From positions 12,098,029 through 12,162,028 of the forward strand of contig NC_080702.1 in the NCBI RefSeq assembly GCF_030445035.2: a stretch of DNA of 64,000 nucleotides, read 5' to 3'. Below are positions 49,060 through 60,577 of the stretch, in pieces. The number at the start of each line of letters is the position of its first letter. Within the stretch, counting starts at the first letter, position 1. The notes beneath the pieces were generated by a model. That model was not told the DNA's origin, ran no database searches, and saw only the letters and a list, made by a program, of their open reading frames with translations. This stretch comes from Dasypus novemcinctus. Taxonomy: Eukaryota > Chordata > Mammalia > Cingulata > Dasypodidae. A program made the position numbers and the translations under genes.

Positions 49060-49231
49060 GTCGCCTGCTTCTCCGGGCGACCCCTTCGTCGCCGGCTTCG
49101 CCGGGCGACCCCATCAGCTGAACCGCGCAACCCCTGTGAGACCGACCCCTCGTCTGCTGCCGGACCGACCCCTCATCCCAAGTGGGACCGACCCCTTGTC
49201 CTAAGCTGGACCGACCCCTCGTCCGCAGCCA
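49060..49231 (+). repeat. Two sets of tandem repeats in LTR U5
   Basis: Two 28-bp units (49060-49087 and 49088-49115, each GTCGCC..CTTC..CCGGGCGACCCC) are followed by four 23-bp units (49140-49162, 49163-49185, 49186-49208, 49209-49231), each starting GACCGACCCC. Units within a set differ by a few bases. Confidence 0.92.
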
Positions 49232-50361
49232 GACCCCACCTCTACTGACCGAGCAAGCCGCCACACATATTGATTTGGAAAAATTCTACATCCTATCTTT
49301 TTCTTTTCTTTTTTCCTAATTATTGAGCATATCTTCACAAGAGCCTTAGATCACAGTAATTCATATATGGAATATACAGTACTCCTGCATATCCATTACA
49401 AAACCTTTTCCCTTCCACAGCAATAATCTTTTAACTTATTCATATCATATTTACTGAAACTGATGTAAAGATATTGAGACAATAGCTTTCAAACAAGGTA
49501 ATATTTGTGTTTACATTGTGGTTTATACTTTAGGATATACAGTATTCTAAATTTTTTAGTTATCCTATGTTTTACCTTATGGTTTACATTATTAGTCTGT
49601 CATCCCCTATATGTTTTTGGTGTAATATTACATGTTTTATATCCATCCTTGTGTACTCTTATGAAGCACTTCTTTTGCCCTCACAGTTACTTTGGTTCCA
49701 TCTATTCAATATCTATTTCCCCCTCCCCTTGGGGCCCACAGTGACAGTCAATCTTCATTTCTTGAGAAGCCATGTTCAGAGATACTTGCAACAGTGTTGA
49801 GGGCTTGACTTGCTCAACTGCCCTAATGCCCTAGGAGCCACCATTCCTCTTGAGAGATACAGTTCCCCCTATTTGATGGCATTAGTCCTCCCCAGGATGT
49901 GGGTCTACCTTCACTCTCATTTTATGGGTTTCTACCCAATGGTATAACCCACTCTGGCAAAATGAGCATTCAGATATTCCCAAGGAGTCTGTCCTGCATC
50001 AGATTATCCCGTTTGAGTATCTTAAACAGGTAACTTTCCTAATTATATTTTGAAAAGGTTTTCTCAGCATTATACTCTCAACCAACACCTGACAATACCT
50101 ATGTTCATATGTTGTCCCACCCTCCCCCCAATTTCTTGGGCAATATTACCCATCTACCCATCCCTAGCCCCCCTCAAACCCGGGAAGCCCCACCCAAAGG
50201 TAACCCTATGCCCCCATTTTATCCCTTCTTTGTGCACATACTTACCTTCAGCTTATCATAGATTTCACCCATGTAGATGTCAGCTTACATCCTTCCTCTA
50301 CCCCCCAATTTCTTGTAAGCCTCTCTTGCAGTCTCTAGCTCTCTGAGGCAGTTTGCTTATT

Positions 50362-53300
50362 TCATATCATTGAGGTCATGGAGTATTTATCCTTCAATGC
50401 CTGGGTTGCTTCACTCAACATAAGGTTCTCAAGATTCATCCATGTTATCACATGTGTTTGTAATGTATTTGTTCTTAAAGCCGAATAGTATTCCATTGTA
50501 TGTATATACCACATTTATTGATCCACTCATCTGTTGATGGGCATTGGGTTGATTCCAACTTTTGGCAATAGTGAACAATGCTGCTATGAACATTGGTGTG
50601 TATATATAGGTTTGTGTCCTTGTTTTCAGTTGTGCTGGGTATATACCCAGCAGTGGTATTGCTGGGTCATATGGCAAATCTATGGTTAGATTTTGAGAAA
50701 CCGTCAAACTGTCCTCCAGAATGGAAGGATCCTTCTGCATTCCCACCAGCAGTGGATGAGTGTTCCCCTTTCTTCACATCCTCTCCAGCATTTGTATTCT
50801 TCTGTTTTTTTTTTTCATAGTGCCAATCTAATGGGAGTAAGATGGTATCTCATTGTAGTTTTGATTTGCATTTCCCTGATAGCTAAAGATTTGGAGCATT
50901 TTTTTCAAGTTCTTTTTAGCCATTTGTATTTCTTCTTTGGAGAAGTGTCTGTTTGAATCTTTTTCCCATTTTTTAAATGGGTTGTTTATCTTTTTATTTT
51001 CAAGATAAGGAGTTCTTTATATATGCAAGTTATAAGTCTCTTATTGGATATATGGTTGCCAAATATTTTCTCCCATTGTGTAGGTTCTCTTTTTGTTTTC
51101 TTGACAAACTCCTTTGAGGTGCAGAAGGCTTTAATTTTGAGGAAGTCCCATTTATCTATTTCTCCTTTTGCTGCTCGTGTTTTTGGTGTGAAGTTCATCA
51201 AGCCATTTCCTATTACAAGGTCGTGTAGATGTTTCCCTACATTGCTTTCCAAGGTCTTTATGGTCTTGGCTCTTATATTTAGGTCTTTGGTCCATCTTGA
51301 GTTGATCTTTGTATAAGGTGTGAGATGGTAATCCTCTTTCATTCTTCCACATATGGATATCCAGTTCTCCAGGCACCATTTGTTGAATAGGCTATTCTCT
51401 CCCTGTTGAGAGGGTTTGGTGGCTTTATCGAATATTAAATGGCTATATAGATAAGGTTCTATATCAGAACTTTCATGTTGATTCCATTTGTCTGTGTGTT
51501 CCTCCTTATGCCAATAACATGCTGTTTTCACTACTGTAGCTTTGTAGTATGTTTTAAAGTCAGGAAGTGTGATTCCTCCAATTTCGTATTTCTTTTTCAA
51601 TATGTCTTTGGCTATTCGGGGCCTCTTTCCTTTCCAAATAAATTTCATAGTTAGTTTTTCTAGTTCCTTAAAGAAGGCTGTGTTGATTTTTATTGGGATT
51701 TCATTGAATGTTTAGATCAGTTTTGGTAGGATAGAGATCTTAATAATATTTAGTCTTCCTATCCATGAACAGGGAATATTCATCATTTTATTTAGGTCTT
51801 CTTTGATTTCCTTGAATAGTCTTGTAGAGTTCTCAGTGTATAAGTTTTTCACATCTTTAGTTAGATTTATTCCTACATATTTGATTTTTTTTTTACTATT
51901 GTGAATGGTATTTGTTTCTTGATTTCCTCCTGATCTTGCTCATTATTGGTGTACAGAAATGCTACTGATTTTTGCGCATTGATCTTATAACCTGTGACTT
52001 TACTAAACTCATTTATGAGTTCTAGTAGCTTTGTTGTAGACCTCTCAGGGTTTTCTATGTATAGGATCATGTCATCTGCAAATAATGAAATTTTGACTTC
52101 TTCCTTTCCAATTTGAATGCCTTTTATATCTGGTTCTTGCCTCAGTGCTCAAGCAAGTACTTCTAAGACAATGTTAAATAGAAGGGGAGACAGTGGGCAT
52201 CCTTGTCTTGTTCCTGACATTACAGGGAAGAATTTTTGGATTTCTCCATTGTAAACGATGTTGGCTGTAGGTTTTTCATGTATACTCTTTATCATGTACA
52301 AAAAATTTCCTTGAATTCTCATCTTTTGGAGTGTTTTTATCAAGAAAGGGTGCTGAATTTGTCAAATGCTTTTTCTGCATCTATAGATATAATCATGTGA
52401 TTTTTTTCCTTCAATCTGTTTATATGGTGTATTACATTGATTGATTTCCTTATGTTGAACCATCCTTGCATACCTGGAATGAATCCCACTTGGTCGTGGT
52501 ATATAATTCCTTCAATGTGTTGTTGAATACAATTAGCAAGTATTTTGTTAAGTATTTTTGCATCCAGGTTCATTAGAGAAATTGGTCTGTAATTTTCCTT
52601 TCTTGTGATGTCTTTGTTTGGTTTTGGTACTAGGGTAATGTTGGCATCATAGAAGGAGTTAGGCAATGTTCCTTCTGTTTCAATTTTTTGGAAGAGTTTC
52701 AGCAGGATTGGTGTTAAATCTTCCCAGAATGTTATGTAGAATTCATCTGTGAAGCCATCTGGCCCTGGGATCTTCTTAGTTGGGAGATTTTTAATAACTG
52801 ATTCTATCTCTTTACTTGTGATTGGTTTGTTGAGATCATCAATTTCTTCTTTTGTCAATATATGATGCTTTTGTGTTTCTAGGAATATGTCCATTTCCTC
52901 TGAATTCTCATTTTTGTTGGAATATAGTTTTTCAAAGTATCCTCTTATGATAGTCTTTATTTCTGTGGGGTCAGTGGTGATATCTCTTTTCTCATTTCTC
53001 ATTTTGTGTATTTGCATCTTCTCTCTTTTTTTCTTTGTTAGTCTCCCTAAAGGTTTGTCAATTTTATTGATCTTCTCAAAAAACCAGCTCTTGGTCTTGT
53101 TTATCTTTTCAAGTGCTTTCTTATTTCCTACTTCATTTACTTCTGCTCTTATCTTTGTTATTTCATTCCTTCTTCTTCCTGTTGGATTACTTTTTGGTTT
53201 TTTTTTTTCTAATTCCTCCAAATGTGCAGTTAGTTCTTCAATTTTTGCTCTTCTTTTTTAATGTATGAATTTATGACTATAAATTTCCCTCTCAGTACTG

Positions 53301-54176
53301 CTTTTGCTGCATCCCATAAATTTTGGTATGTTGTGTTAACATTATCATTTGTTTCAAGGTAGTCATTGATTTCTTTTGAGATTTCCCCTTTGACCCACTG
53401 TTTTTCTAAGAGTGTGCTGTTTAATTTCCATATCTTGGTGTGAAATCTGGGCCTTGGCCCTTGTAGATTTGGAGCTTCACTCCACTGTGGTCATAGATAT
53501 TATTTTGTATGATTTTGATCTTTCTGAATTCATTAAACCTTTCTTTGCGGCCTAGCATATGGTCTATTTTGGAGAATGATCCATGGGCACTTGAGAAAAA
53601 TGTATATCCTGCTATGTTTGGGTGTAGTGATCTATATATATCTATTACATCCAGCTCCTCTAATATACTGTTCAAATGTTTTGTTTCTTTAGTGATTCTC
53701 TTTTGAGATATTCTGTCCAGAGTTGATAGTGGTGTATTAAAATCCCCCACTATAATTGTAGATGCATCTTTTCTTTCACTTAGTTTTTCCAGAGTTTGCC
53801 TCACATATTTATAGGCACCCTTGTTAGGAGCATAAATATTTATGATTGTTCATTCTTCTTGACAGATTGTCCCTTTCACTAATATGTAGTATCCTTCTTT
53901 GTCTCTCACAGTTGTTTCATATTTAAAGTCTATTTTGTCTGATATTAATATAGCACCTCCTGTGTTTTTTTGGTTATTGTTTGCTTGTAAGAATGTTTTC
54001 CAAACATTCACTTTCAGCCTCCATGAATCTCTGGGTCTAAGATCTGTCTCCTGTAGACAGAATATAGATGGGTCATATTTCCTTATCAGATGTCCCAGTC
54101 TGAATCTTTTGATAGGTGAGTTTATTCCGTTGACATTCAGTGTTATTACTTTCAAGGAATTATTTATATTAGCCAT
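50362..54176 (-). pseudogene. L1-D ORF2, broken
   Basis: Start ATG at 54174-54176 (MANINNSLKVITLNVNG). Endonuclease in two frames (54176-53850 and 53804-53421, with VGDFNTPLS). A 293-aa stretch at 53221-52340 covers the fingers/palm (SPGPDGF-like [40 protein letters not shown]). The catalytic FADD is kept near 52075-52090. Thumb and C-terminal domain follow at 51648-50986, and the C-terminal block is again broken (50746-50429). The span of about 1,271 codons is full length. At least six frame breaks. Confidence 0.92.
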
Positions 54177-54250
54177 ATTTTGATTGGATTTGTGTTTGTT
54201 ATATTTTGTTTGTTTGATTTTTTCTTCTCTTTTTATCTTTTTTGTTGCTC

Positions 54251-55225
54251 TTACACTCTCTTCTAACTCTACCTGTCCTGTTTTTTCCTTTCTTCCTGCA
54301 GAACTCTCTCTAGAATTTCTTGAAAGGGAGGTTTCTTGTTGGCCTACTCTTTCAATTTCTGTGCATCTGTGAATATTTTGAACTCTCCATCATTTTTGAA
54401 TGCTAGTTTAGTTGGCTAAAGAATTCTTGGTTGGAAATTTTTTTCCTTTAGTACTTTGACTATATCATTCCACTGACTTCTTGCCTCCATGTTTTCCGAT
54501 GAGAAATCAGCACTTAATCTTATGGAGCTTCCCCTGTATGTGATGGTTTTCTTTTCTCTTGCTGCTTTTAGAATTTTCTCTTTGTCTTGAGCGTTGGATA
54601 ATTTGACAAGTATATGTCTTGGGGTGGGTCTGTTAGGGTTTATGATGTTTGGGGTGCTTTGTGCTTCTTGGATATGTACATCTGTCTCTTTCAGTAGATT
54701 TGGGAAGTTTTCAGCCATTATTTCCTGCAACACTCTTTCTGACCCCTTTCCCTTCTCTTCTCCTTCTGTGATGCATATTATATATATGTATGTTTGTGCA
54801 TTTTGCATTGTCATTCACATCCCTAAGTCCTAGCTGGATTTTTTCTATCTTCTTAATGATCAATTTACTATCTGTTTGATTTCCAATGTACTGTCTTCCA
54901 CATCACTAATTCTCTGCTCTGCCTCTTCTAGTCTGCTGTTATTTGCTGTCAGTGTGTTTTTGATTTCTTGAACTGTGGTGTTCATTCCCATCATATCTGT
55001 TATCTTTTTGCGAATGTCTGCAATTTCCCCTCCAAATGTTGTCTTCATATTGTTAACCTCTTCCTTTACTTCATTAAATTTGTCTGTGATATATGCTCTG
55101 AGATCTTTAATTACTTGTGTGAAGTTCTGCTCCCCTTCCTGGTTTTTAGTTTGTTCATTGGATTCAGCCATGTTTCCCTCATTACTGGCTTGGTTTGTAG
55201 TTTTTTGTTGCTGCCTGGTCATCAT
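54251..55225 (-). pseudogene. L1-D ORF1, broken
   Basis: Starts MMTRQQQKTTNQASNEGN at 55225. The coiled coil is open to 54860 and then stops. The RRM and part of the C-terminal domain read at 54814-54416 (EGEEKGKGSERVL, HILVKLSNAQDKEKIL). The stop equivalent to that of L1-A is at 54251-54253. Few lesions compared with L1-B. Confidence 0.9.
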
Positions 55226-57220
55226 TTTATCTTGACGGATTTAATCAGTTCCTTAGCTTCTTCGTCTAGTCTTGGGGATTAATTAGCTGTTGTTTTTGCA
55301 CAAGTGTGATATCATCTCTTTGTCACTTTGTTCTTCTTATTCTAATTTCTTTATGCTGGCTGAGTTAACTTTGAAGGAAAGTATTAGGGCCAGGGAAAGG
55401 CACATGTGTAAGAAAGGAAAATGTGTAAAGTAGTATTGGTGATATATGTTAACAGAGCAACAATATGAGATCTGGGAGGATGGATATTAGATTCATGTAA
55501 GTTGTGTAGAGTTATAGCAATAGGTAGAGTACCTATAATGAGGTAGTCGACTGAATATGGAAGAAATATGGTATGAATTAAAAAGCTAGTGTTTTCGTGA
55601 GAGAGGGAAAGAGAAAAGAAAGGCAATAGTTTCAAGTGTGGATAAAAAACAGAAAACAAAACAAAGGTATTAGAAATTAAGAGTTAGACAATTTGGGGAT
55701 CAAAGAAAGGGGGCTGGAATATAGGAGAGACAGTAGATGATGGAGGATATCAAGATGTGGGTGAAAGGGGATAATGTAGGTAGCCAAAATCAATTCACAC
55801 AAAATGAGGCAATGGAGGATGAGGAAACCCAGCAAATGTGAGGTGCAGTACCTATTGTATAATTAAGATAAAATATAATAAGAAGACAATATGGGACAAG
55901 AGAGAAAAAAAAGAGAGAAGAAAGAAAGAAAGAAAAATTGGTGTGTGTAAAGGGAGGGGAACAAGTAAGGAAAAGAAAAAAAGTTATAGAACAACCACAA
56001 CAGCAACAAAAAATATAACCCTAAATAAATGAAGAAAAAAAAAGACTTTGGGGGATACAATGGGAGAGAAGACTAGGAGATAATGCAATGTTCACAACCA
56101 GGACAATAAAAAATAAAAAATAAAATAAAAATAAAAAAACAAAAAACAAAAAATGCAAACGTTGAGGGCTAGGACATTCAAGGACCTCAGATGGACCTCA
56201 GGGCATGGTGGATTCAGGGATGGAAATTCTGTGATATTGCAGACTCAAGAGGTGTGAGTCTCTGGGGTGTGGGCCACCACTGTTTAGGGGTCATAGACCT
56301 GGCAACCTCAAATCCGGTTAACAGGGAGCCTGGGAGCACCGCAGTGCAACACAGCCTTCAGGGATCCCTGCAGCTGGTTGCCAGCCCTATGGGGGAGGTC
56401 ACATCTGCAAACTCTGACCTATGTGTCAGAAACCTGCAATTCACCCTCTCACTAGGGTCTCTTCTGTGGCTGTATCACCAATTCCACTTCAGGACTCCTC
56501 CCACCCTGTAAGCCCCCGAAACAGCCACCTGGGGGCGCCTCTACACTGCAGCTGATTTAATGATGCTGCAGATCAGTAGCCAGGCCCACGGGGCAGTGCT
56601 CCAGCCAGAAGCGCTGATATCAGTGTCTGAAACTGAAATTCCCACGCTTCACAAAATATTCCCCTAATCAGCTTCCAGATGTCTCCCACCCTGCCAGCCC
56701 CTGAAACAGCCTCCTGGTGATGTCTCTTTTTTGCGAGCGATTTAAGGCAGCTGCAGATTGGCAGCTGGCCTTGGGGGCGGGGCTCTAGCCGGAAGCACTA
56801 TTATTTGTGTCCGCAATCAAAAATTCCCCGCCTCACAATAAAACTCCCGTCTGTCTCCCCAAATCAGTCTGCAAAGTCCTCCTGCCCTGTTACCCCCCAG
56901 TATCCCGCTTAGGACTTATGAATTCTCCAGTACCACAGAGCCTCCAGGAATCACTGCTGCGGTGCCGGTGCCGTGGCTTCACCCACCCCAGGAGGGAGCG
57001 TCCTGCATGCAGCCCCCACCTCCGTGTAATAGAGGCTCAATTTTATCTTATACATGAATTTTCTTTGTTACCTTCCAACCAAATCAGTGCCTAGACACCT
57101 CCTGCCCTGCAAAATCCTGAAACAGCCTGGTCCTGAAGAATTTCCAACGCTGCCCAGCTGCTTCTTTGCAGGAGAGATTATCAGGTGCACACACTCAACC
57201 ACCATCTTGCCCCGCCCCCC
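55226..57220 (-). promoter_or_regulatory. L1-D 5' UTR with monomer-like repeats
   Basis: About 2.0 kb. The T-rich sense tract corresponds to + strand A-rich 55860-56160. The outer part (56160-57220) contains related units: cccaccctg anchors at 56501 and 56685 and gctgca anchors at 56565 and 56750, a period of 184-185 bp, with weaker relatives near 56875 and 57090. The YY1-like octamer is at 57201-57208. Confidence 0.75.
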
Positions 57221-57680
57221 TACTTATTCTAAAGTACCAGTCACACTGCATTTGAAAGTCAGGCACGAGCTTGATACTTAGCTCTAGTCAAAATTGAAAT
57301 TTGACATATAAAAGATTGGGTCTCCACCCATAATATCTCAATTTCAGGGTCAACTTGGACTCTATGACCAATAAGTTAAGCATGACCAAACTGCTTTGTC
57401 AACTAGAAATGGTATATTTCATAAAGATGCTTGACCTGAACCAATAACATCACAGGTTTACAGGAAAAGTTGAGAAATACATTTTTTTAAAAAGTTTTTT
57501 TATAATCTATAATTGTTTTGATTTCATACAAACTCATGTGCAAAAAATCATAAGAGCAGTCATATAAGAACATTGGAAATATTCTAAGTTGGTGATTACA
57601 GGATATTTTATCTCTTGCCCTAAATAGGGATTCTTCTATGCTATTAAATCCTTTTTCATAATTGTTCATTTTTAAAAGAG
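57221..57680. other. Unassigned DNA between L1-D and older L1 debris
   Basis: No gene or repeat recognised. Confidence 0.5.
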
Positions 57681-59300
57681 AGTTGGATTACATAAATTTC
57701 ACATAAAAAATATGTGATTGCCATATAGCCTGCTCCCTACCTACCCCACACTTACCCACATTAGCAACATTTTTCATTCATATGGTACATTTCTTACAGT
57801 CTTGCTGAGATATGTATAAGCATAAATCTGGAATGACCTCCCAATTCACTTTGAAGTCCCTTAGGCATATAAACACAGTTATCTTTACACTTTCCCCCTT
57901 TTGGTGAAGCTCTTTTTCCAGTTGCGTTGCTAGTTGGTGCTCGGTAGTAATCCCTCAGAGCCAGGGAGGATCATTCCCAGGAGTCATGTCCTACATCAGC
58001 AGAAAAGTTATGCATTTATATGCTTATATGCTGAGTTTGGCTTATAGAGAGGCCATATTTGAGCAACAAGGAGGCTCTCAGGAGGTAACTCTCAGACACC
58101 CAATAATACTAGGCTGAGTTTCAATTTCAAAAGTAAAGTTTCGTAAGTATAGTCATCAATATCAAGAACCTGTCAATGGTCTATCCTCCTTCAATAGTTA
58201 CTGCTTCTGTATTCAGGGGATTCCTCCTGTCCCATTAAAGAATGTGACAGAGCTTCCCAGGGTGAGAAATCAATATTCTTACTGTTACTGTGTGAATCTC
58301 CACCCACTGTGACAATGCTCCATGAACCCTTGAATACATTCATATGCCTTATATGTATGCCCCAGGTGAACATCTTCCCATGCATCCCTATCATTGACAA
58401 CTCACACCAATGATCCTTCCCTGACACACTTGTAAATCCTCTGTGATCCAAAAACTTCTTCAAATATGAAGCCAACAGGGAAGCAGATTTTCCTCAAGTG
58501 ATTGAGCTTCCGTCTATGACATGGGAGGTCCCAGGTTTGGTTCCTAGGGCCTTCTGGTAAAGGCAAACTGGCATGACAGGCAGGTGTGGTGCAGGAAGAA
58601 GATGCAACAAAGAGACCCAGAGGAAAGACAATGAGATACACAACAAATCAGGTAGCTGAGGTGGCTCAAGTATTTGAGTGCCTCTTTTCCACATCAGAAG
58701 TCCCATGATCACTTTCCAGTGCCTCCTAAAGAGCAGACTAGCAGTTACAGAGAGCACACAGCAAATGGACAGAGAGAGCAAACACCAAGCACAGAAACAA
58801 CAAGGGGAGAGGAATAAATAATGAAAAAAATTAATCTTTAAAAAAATGAAGCCAGCAAAATAACCAAATGAAATTAATACAAAAAAGAATTGATAGTTTT
58901 AAAAATAACACATAAAATGTAAATAATTTTTAAAAACATTATTGACTAATAAAAATAAATAAAAACATAAAATCAAAATAACTTTTTTGAGATTATGTCT
59001 TTCATCACTCTAAGATATGTTGTCTTGTATGTATAGTAACAATTTTTTTCTGTTTATTCCCCTGCCATCTTCTTTTTTTCATATTGTCTTCAAAGAACAT
59101 TTAGGTTACAGAAAAGTCACATACAGATTATAGGAGATTCATTTATACCTCTTTTTCCCTTTCCTTTATTAATAACATTTTACATGTGGATGCTACATTT
59201 GTTACAATTTATGTACAAATACTGAAACATTGTTTTGAACCACAATCAATGGTTCACATTGTGGTTTACATATTGGACCATGCACTTTTATAATTTTTTT
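57681..59300 (-). mobile_element. Old L1 3' UTR remnants with a SINE insertion
   Basis: 57681-58477 continues at 58845-59040 as a diverged 3' UTR of the same type as 16985-18000 (blocks 'acctcccaattcactttgaagtccct', 'tgagtttggctta', 'tccacccactgtgaca'). 59041-59300 is another old L1 3' UTR piece ('aacattttacatgtgga', 'tttgttacaattta'). Confidence 0.65.
58478..58844 (+). mobile_element. SINE with two tRNA-like heads
   Basis: Two head-like units in one element. The first is at 58480-58555 (aagcagattttcctcaagtg ... catgggaggtccc, B-box-like ggtttggttcc near 58535). The second is at 58648-58730 (tagctgaggtggctcaagta ... cacatcagaagtccc). A shared body and (AAAT)n tail follow. Flanks atgaagccaaca (58466-58477) and atgaagccagca (58846-58857) form a target duplication with one mismatch, so both heads moved as one unit. 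Confidence 0.72.
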
Positions 59301-60577
59301 AAATTAAATTTTTAATTGTCCTTTTTTAAGAAGCATAGATGAAAAAAAGTGTTACATTTAAAAACATAAGAGGTTTCCATATATCCTACACTCCACACCT
59401 TCACTCCCCCCATCTCAACTACCTCTTTCATCATTGTGGCACATTCATTGCATTTGGTGAATACATTTTGGAGCACTGCTGTACTGCATGGATTATAATT
59501 TACATTATAGTTTACACTCTCCCCCAGTCCATTCACTGGGTTATGGCAGGATATATAATGTTCAGCATCTGTCCCTGCACTATCATTGAGGACAACTCCA
59601 AGTCCTGAAAATGCACACACATTACTTTTCTTCTTCCCTCTCCCTGCCCTCAGCAACTACTGTCACCACTGTCTTCACATCAGTGATACAATTTCTTCCA
59701 TTGTTAGAGTCAAAATAGTTCTATAGTAGAATATCAGTAAGTCCACTCTGGTTCATATTTTATTCCTCCATCCTGTGGTCCCTGAGATGGTGATGTCCAC
59801 TCCACCTACCATGGCCTGTATCCATCATTGTGAGATCATGTAGAACAATTCCATCAACCCTCAAATCCACATGTTCCAATACAATTATTTATCCCTCTCC
59901 CTCCCCTCAAAACCCATAACAACCACCACTTCATTCCCTGAAGAAGAAGATTCATTACTGTTTGCAACAACTCTGAGGCCTTGACATACTGGCCAGTCTT
60001 TCCCCATTAAGCACTGCCTATGCTCCTATGAGACTCGAGCCCCATTATTTGAGAACATAGAAGGACTCCCCAGGATGGGAATCCTACAACTTCCCACTCA
60101 TTCTGTGGCTCTACACCCACAGATACAGCAAACTATGACAAGGTCAACTTTCTCATACTCCCTTGTAGCCTGCCTCAGGTGTGCCCAGTCCTGCGTGCCA
60201 CACATAGACCCATCCTAAACCAGTAACCTTTCCCTGCAATATTTGCTAAAAGAACATTCCCAATATTGTAGTTTCAACCACATACCTGCAAATCCCCAGA
60301 GGTCACCTGTTCCCTCCCCTAACCCTCCTCGCAGTTCCATGGACAACCCAACCCACCTTCCCACACTAACTCCCTCACACCCCAGCACTTCCCCACCCAA
60401 TGTCATCAATGTACCACTATACCACTTTCATGCTCATCCACTGCACAATAGCTTTCCACATTATCACAGATTTTGCCCTTATGGGCATTGGCTCACAAAC
60501 TCACTCTCCCTTTCTGTCTCCTGAAACCTATTTTCCAGAATCTACCTCTGTGAGTCAGCTCAACTCACTTAATTCCT

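Larger units (their letters stand above)
48405..49265 (+). mobile_element. CpG-rich solo LTR (861 bp), class II ERV-like
   Basis: Starts TGCGGCCACC and ends GCCGCCACA, with a perfect 6-bp target duplication catatt at 48399-48404 and 49266-49271. The L1 3' UTR text continues across it. U3 (48405 to about 48955) carries a pair of imperfect repeats (48761-48790, 48803-48830), two CCAAT boxes, a GGGCGTGG box and a TATA box. AATAAA lies only 17 bp after the TATA box, so R must be short, as in beta-type retroviruses. U5 contains tandem repeats. Rich in CpG in an otherwise CpG-poor region, so recent. No viral genes remain. The frames at 48378-49264 are not proteins. Confidence 0.9.
46618..57220 (-). 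mobile_element. Full-length LINE-1 (L1-D) with a solo LTR insertion
   Basis: Reverse-strand L1: 5' end at about 57220 (G-rich start and YY1-like AAGATGGT at 57208-57201), 5' UTR to 55226, ORF1, ORF2, and 3' UTR 50361-46650 interrupted by an LTR at 48405-49265, ending in a T-rich tail at 46618-46650. Length without the LTR and its duplicated site is about 9.74 kb, nearly the same as L1-A. Both ORFs are frameshifted. I could not read a target duplication. The layout of every part mirrors L1-A. Confidence 0.92.

Noticed and set aside
48378..49264. Proline/arginine-rich frames of 60-155 aa
   Set aside because: They are confined to the CpG-rich solo LTR, overlap on both strands and have no domain. 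LTRs of this type do not encode such proteins.
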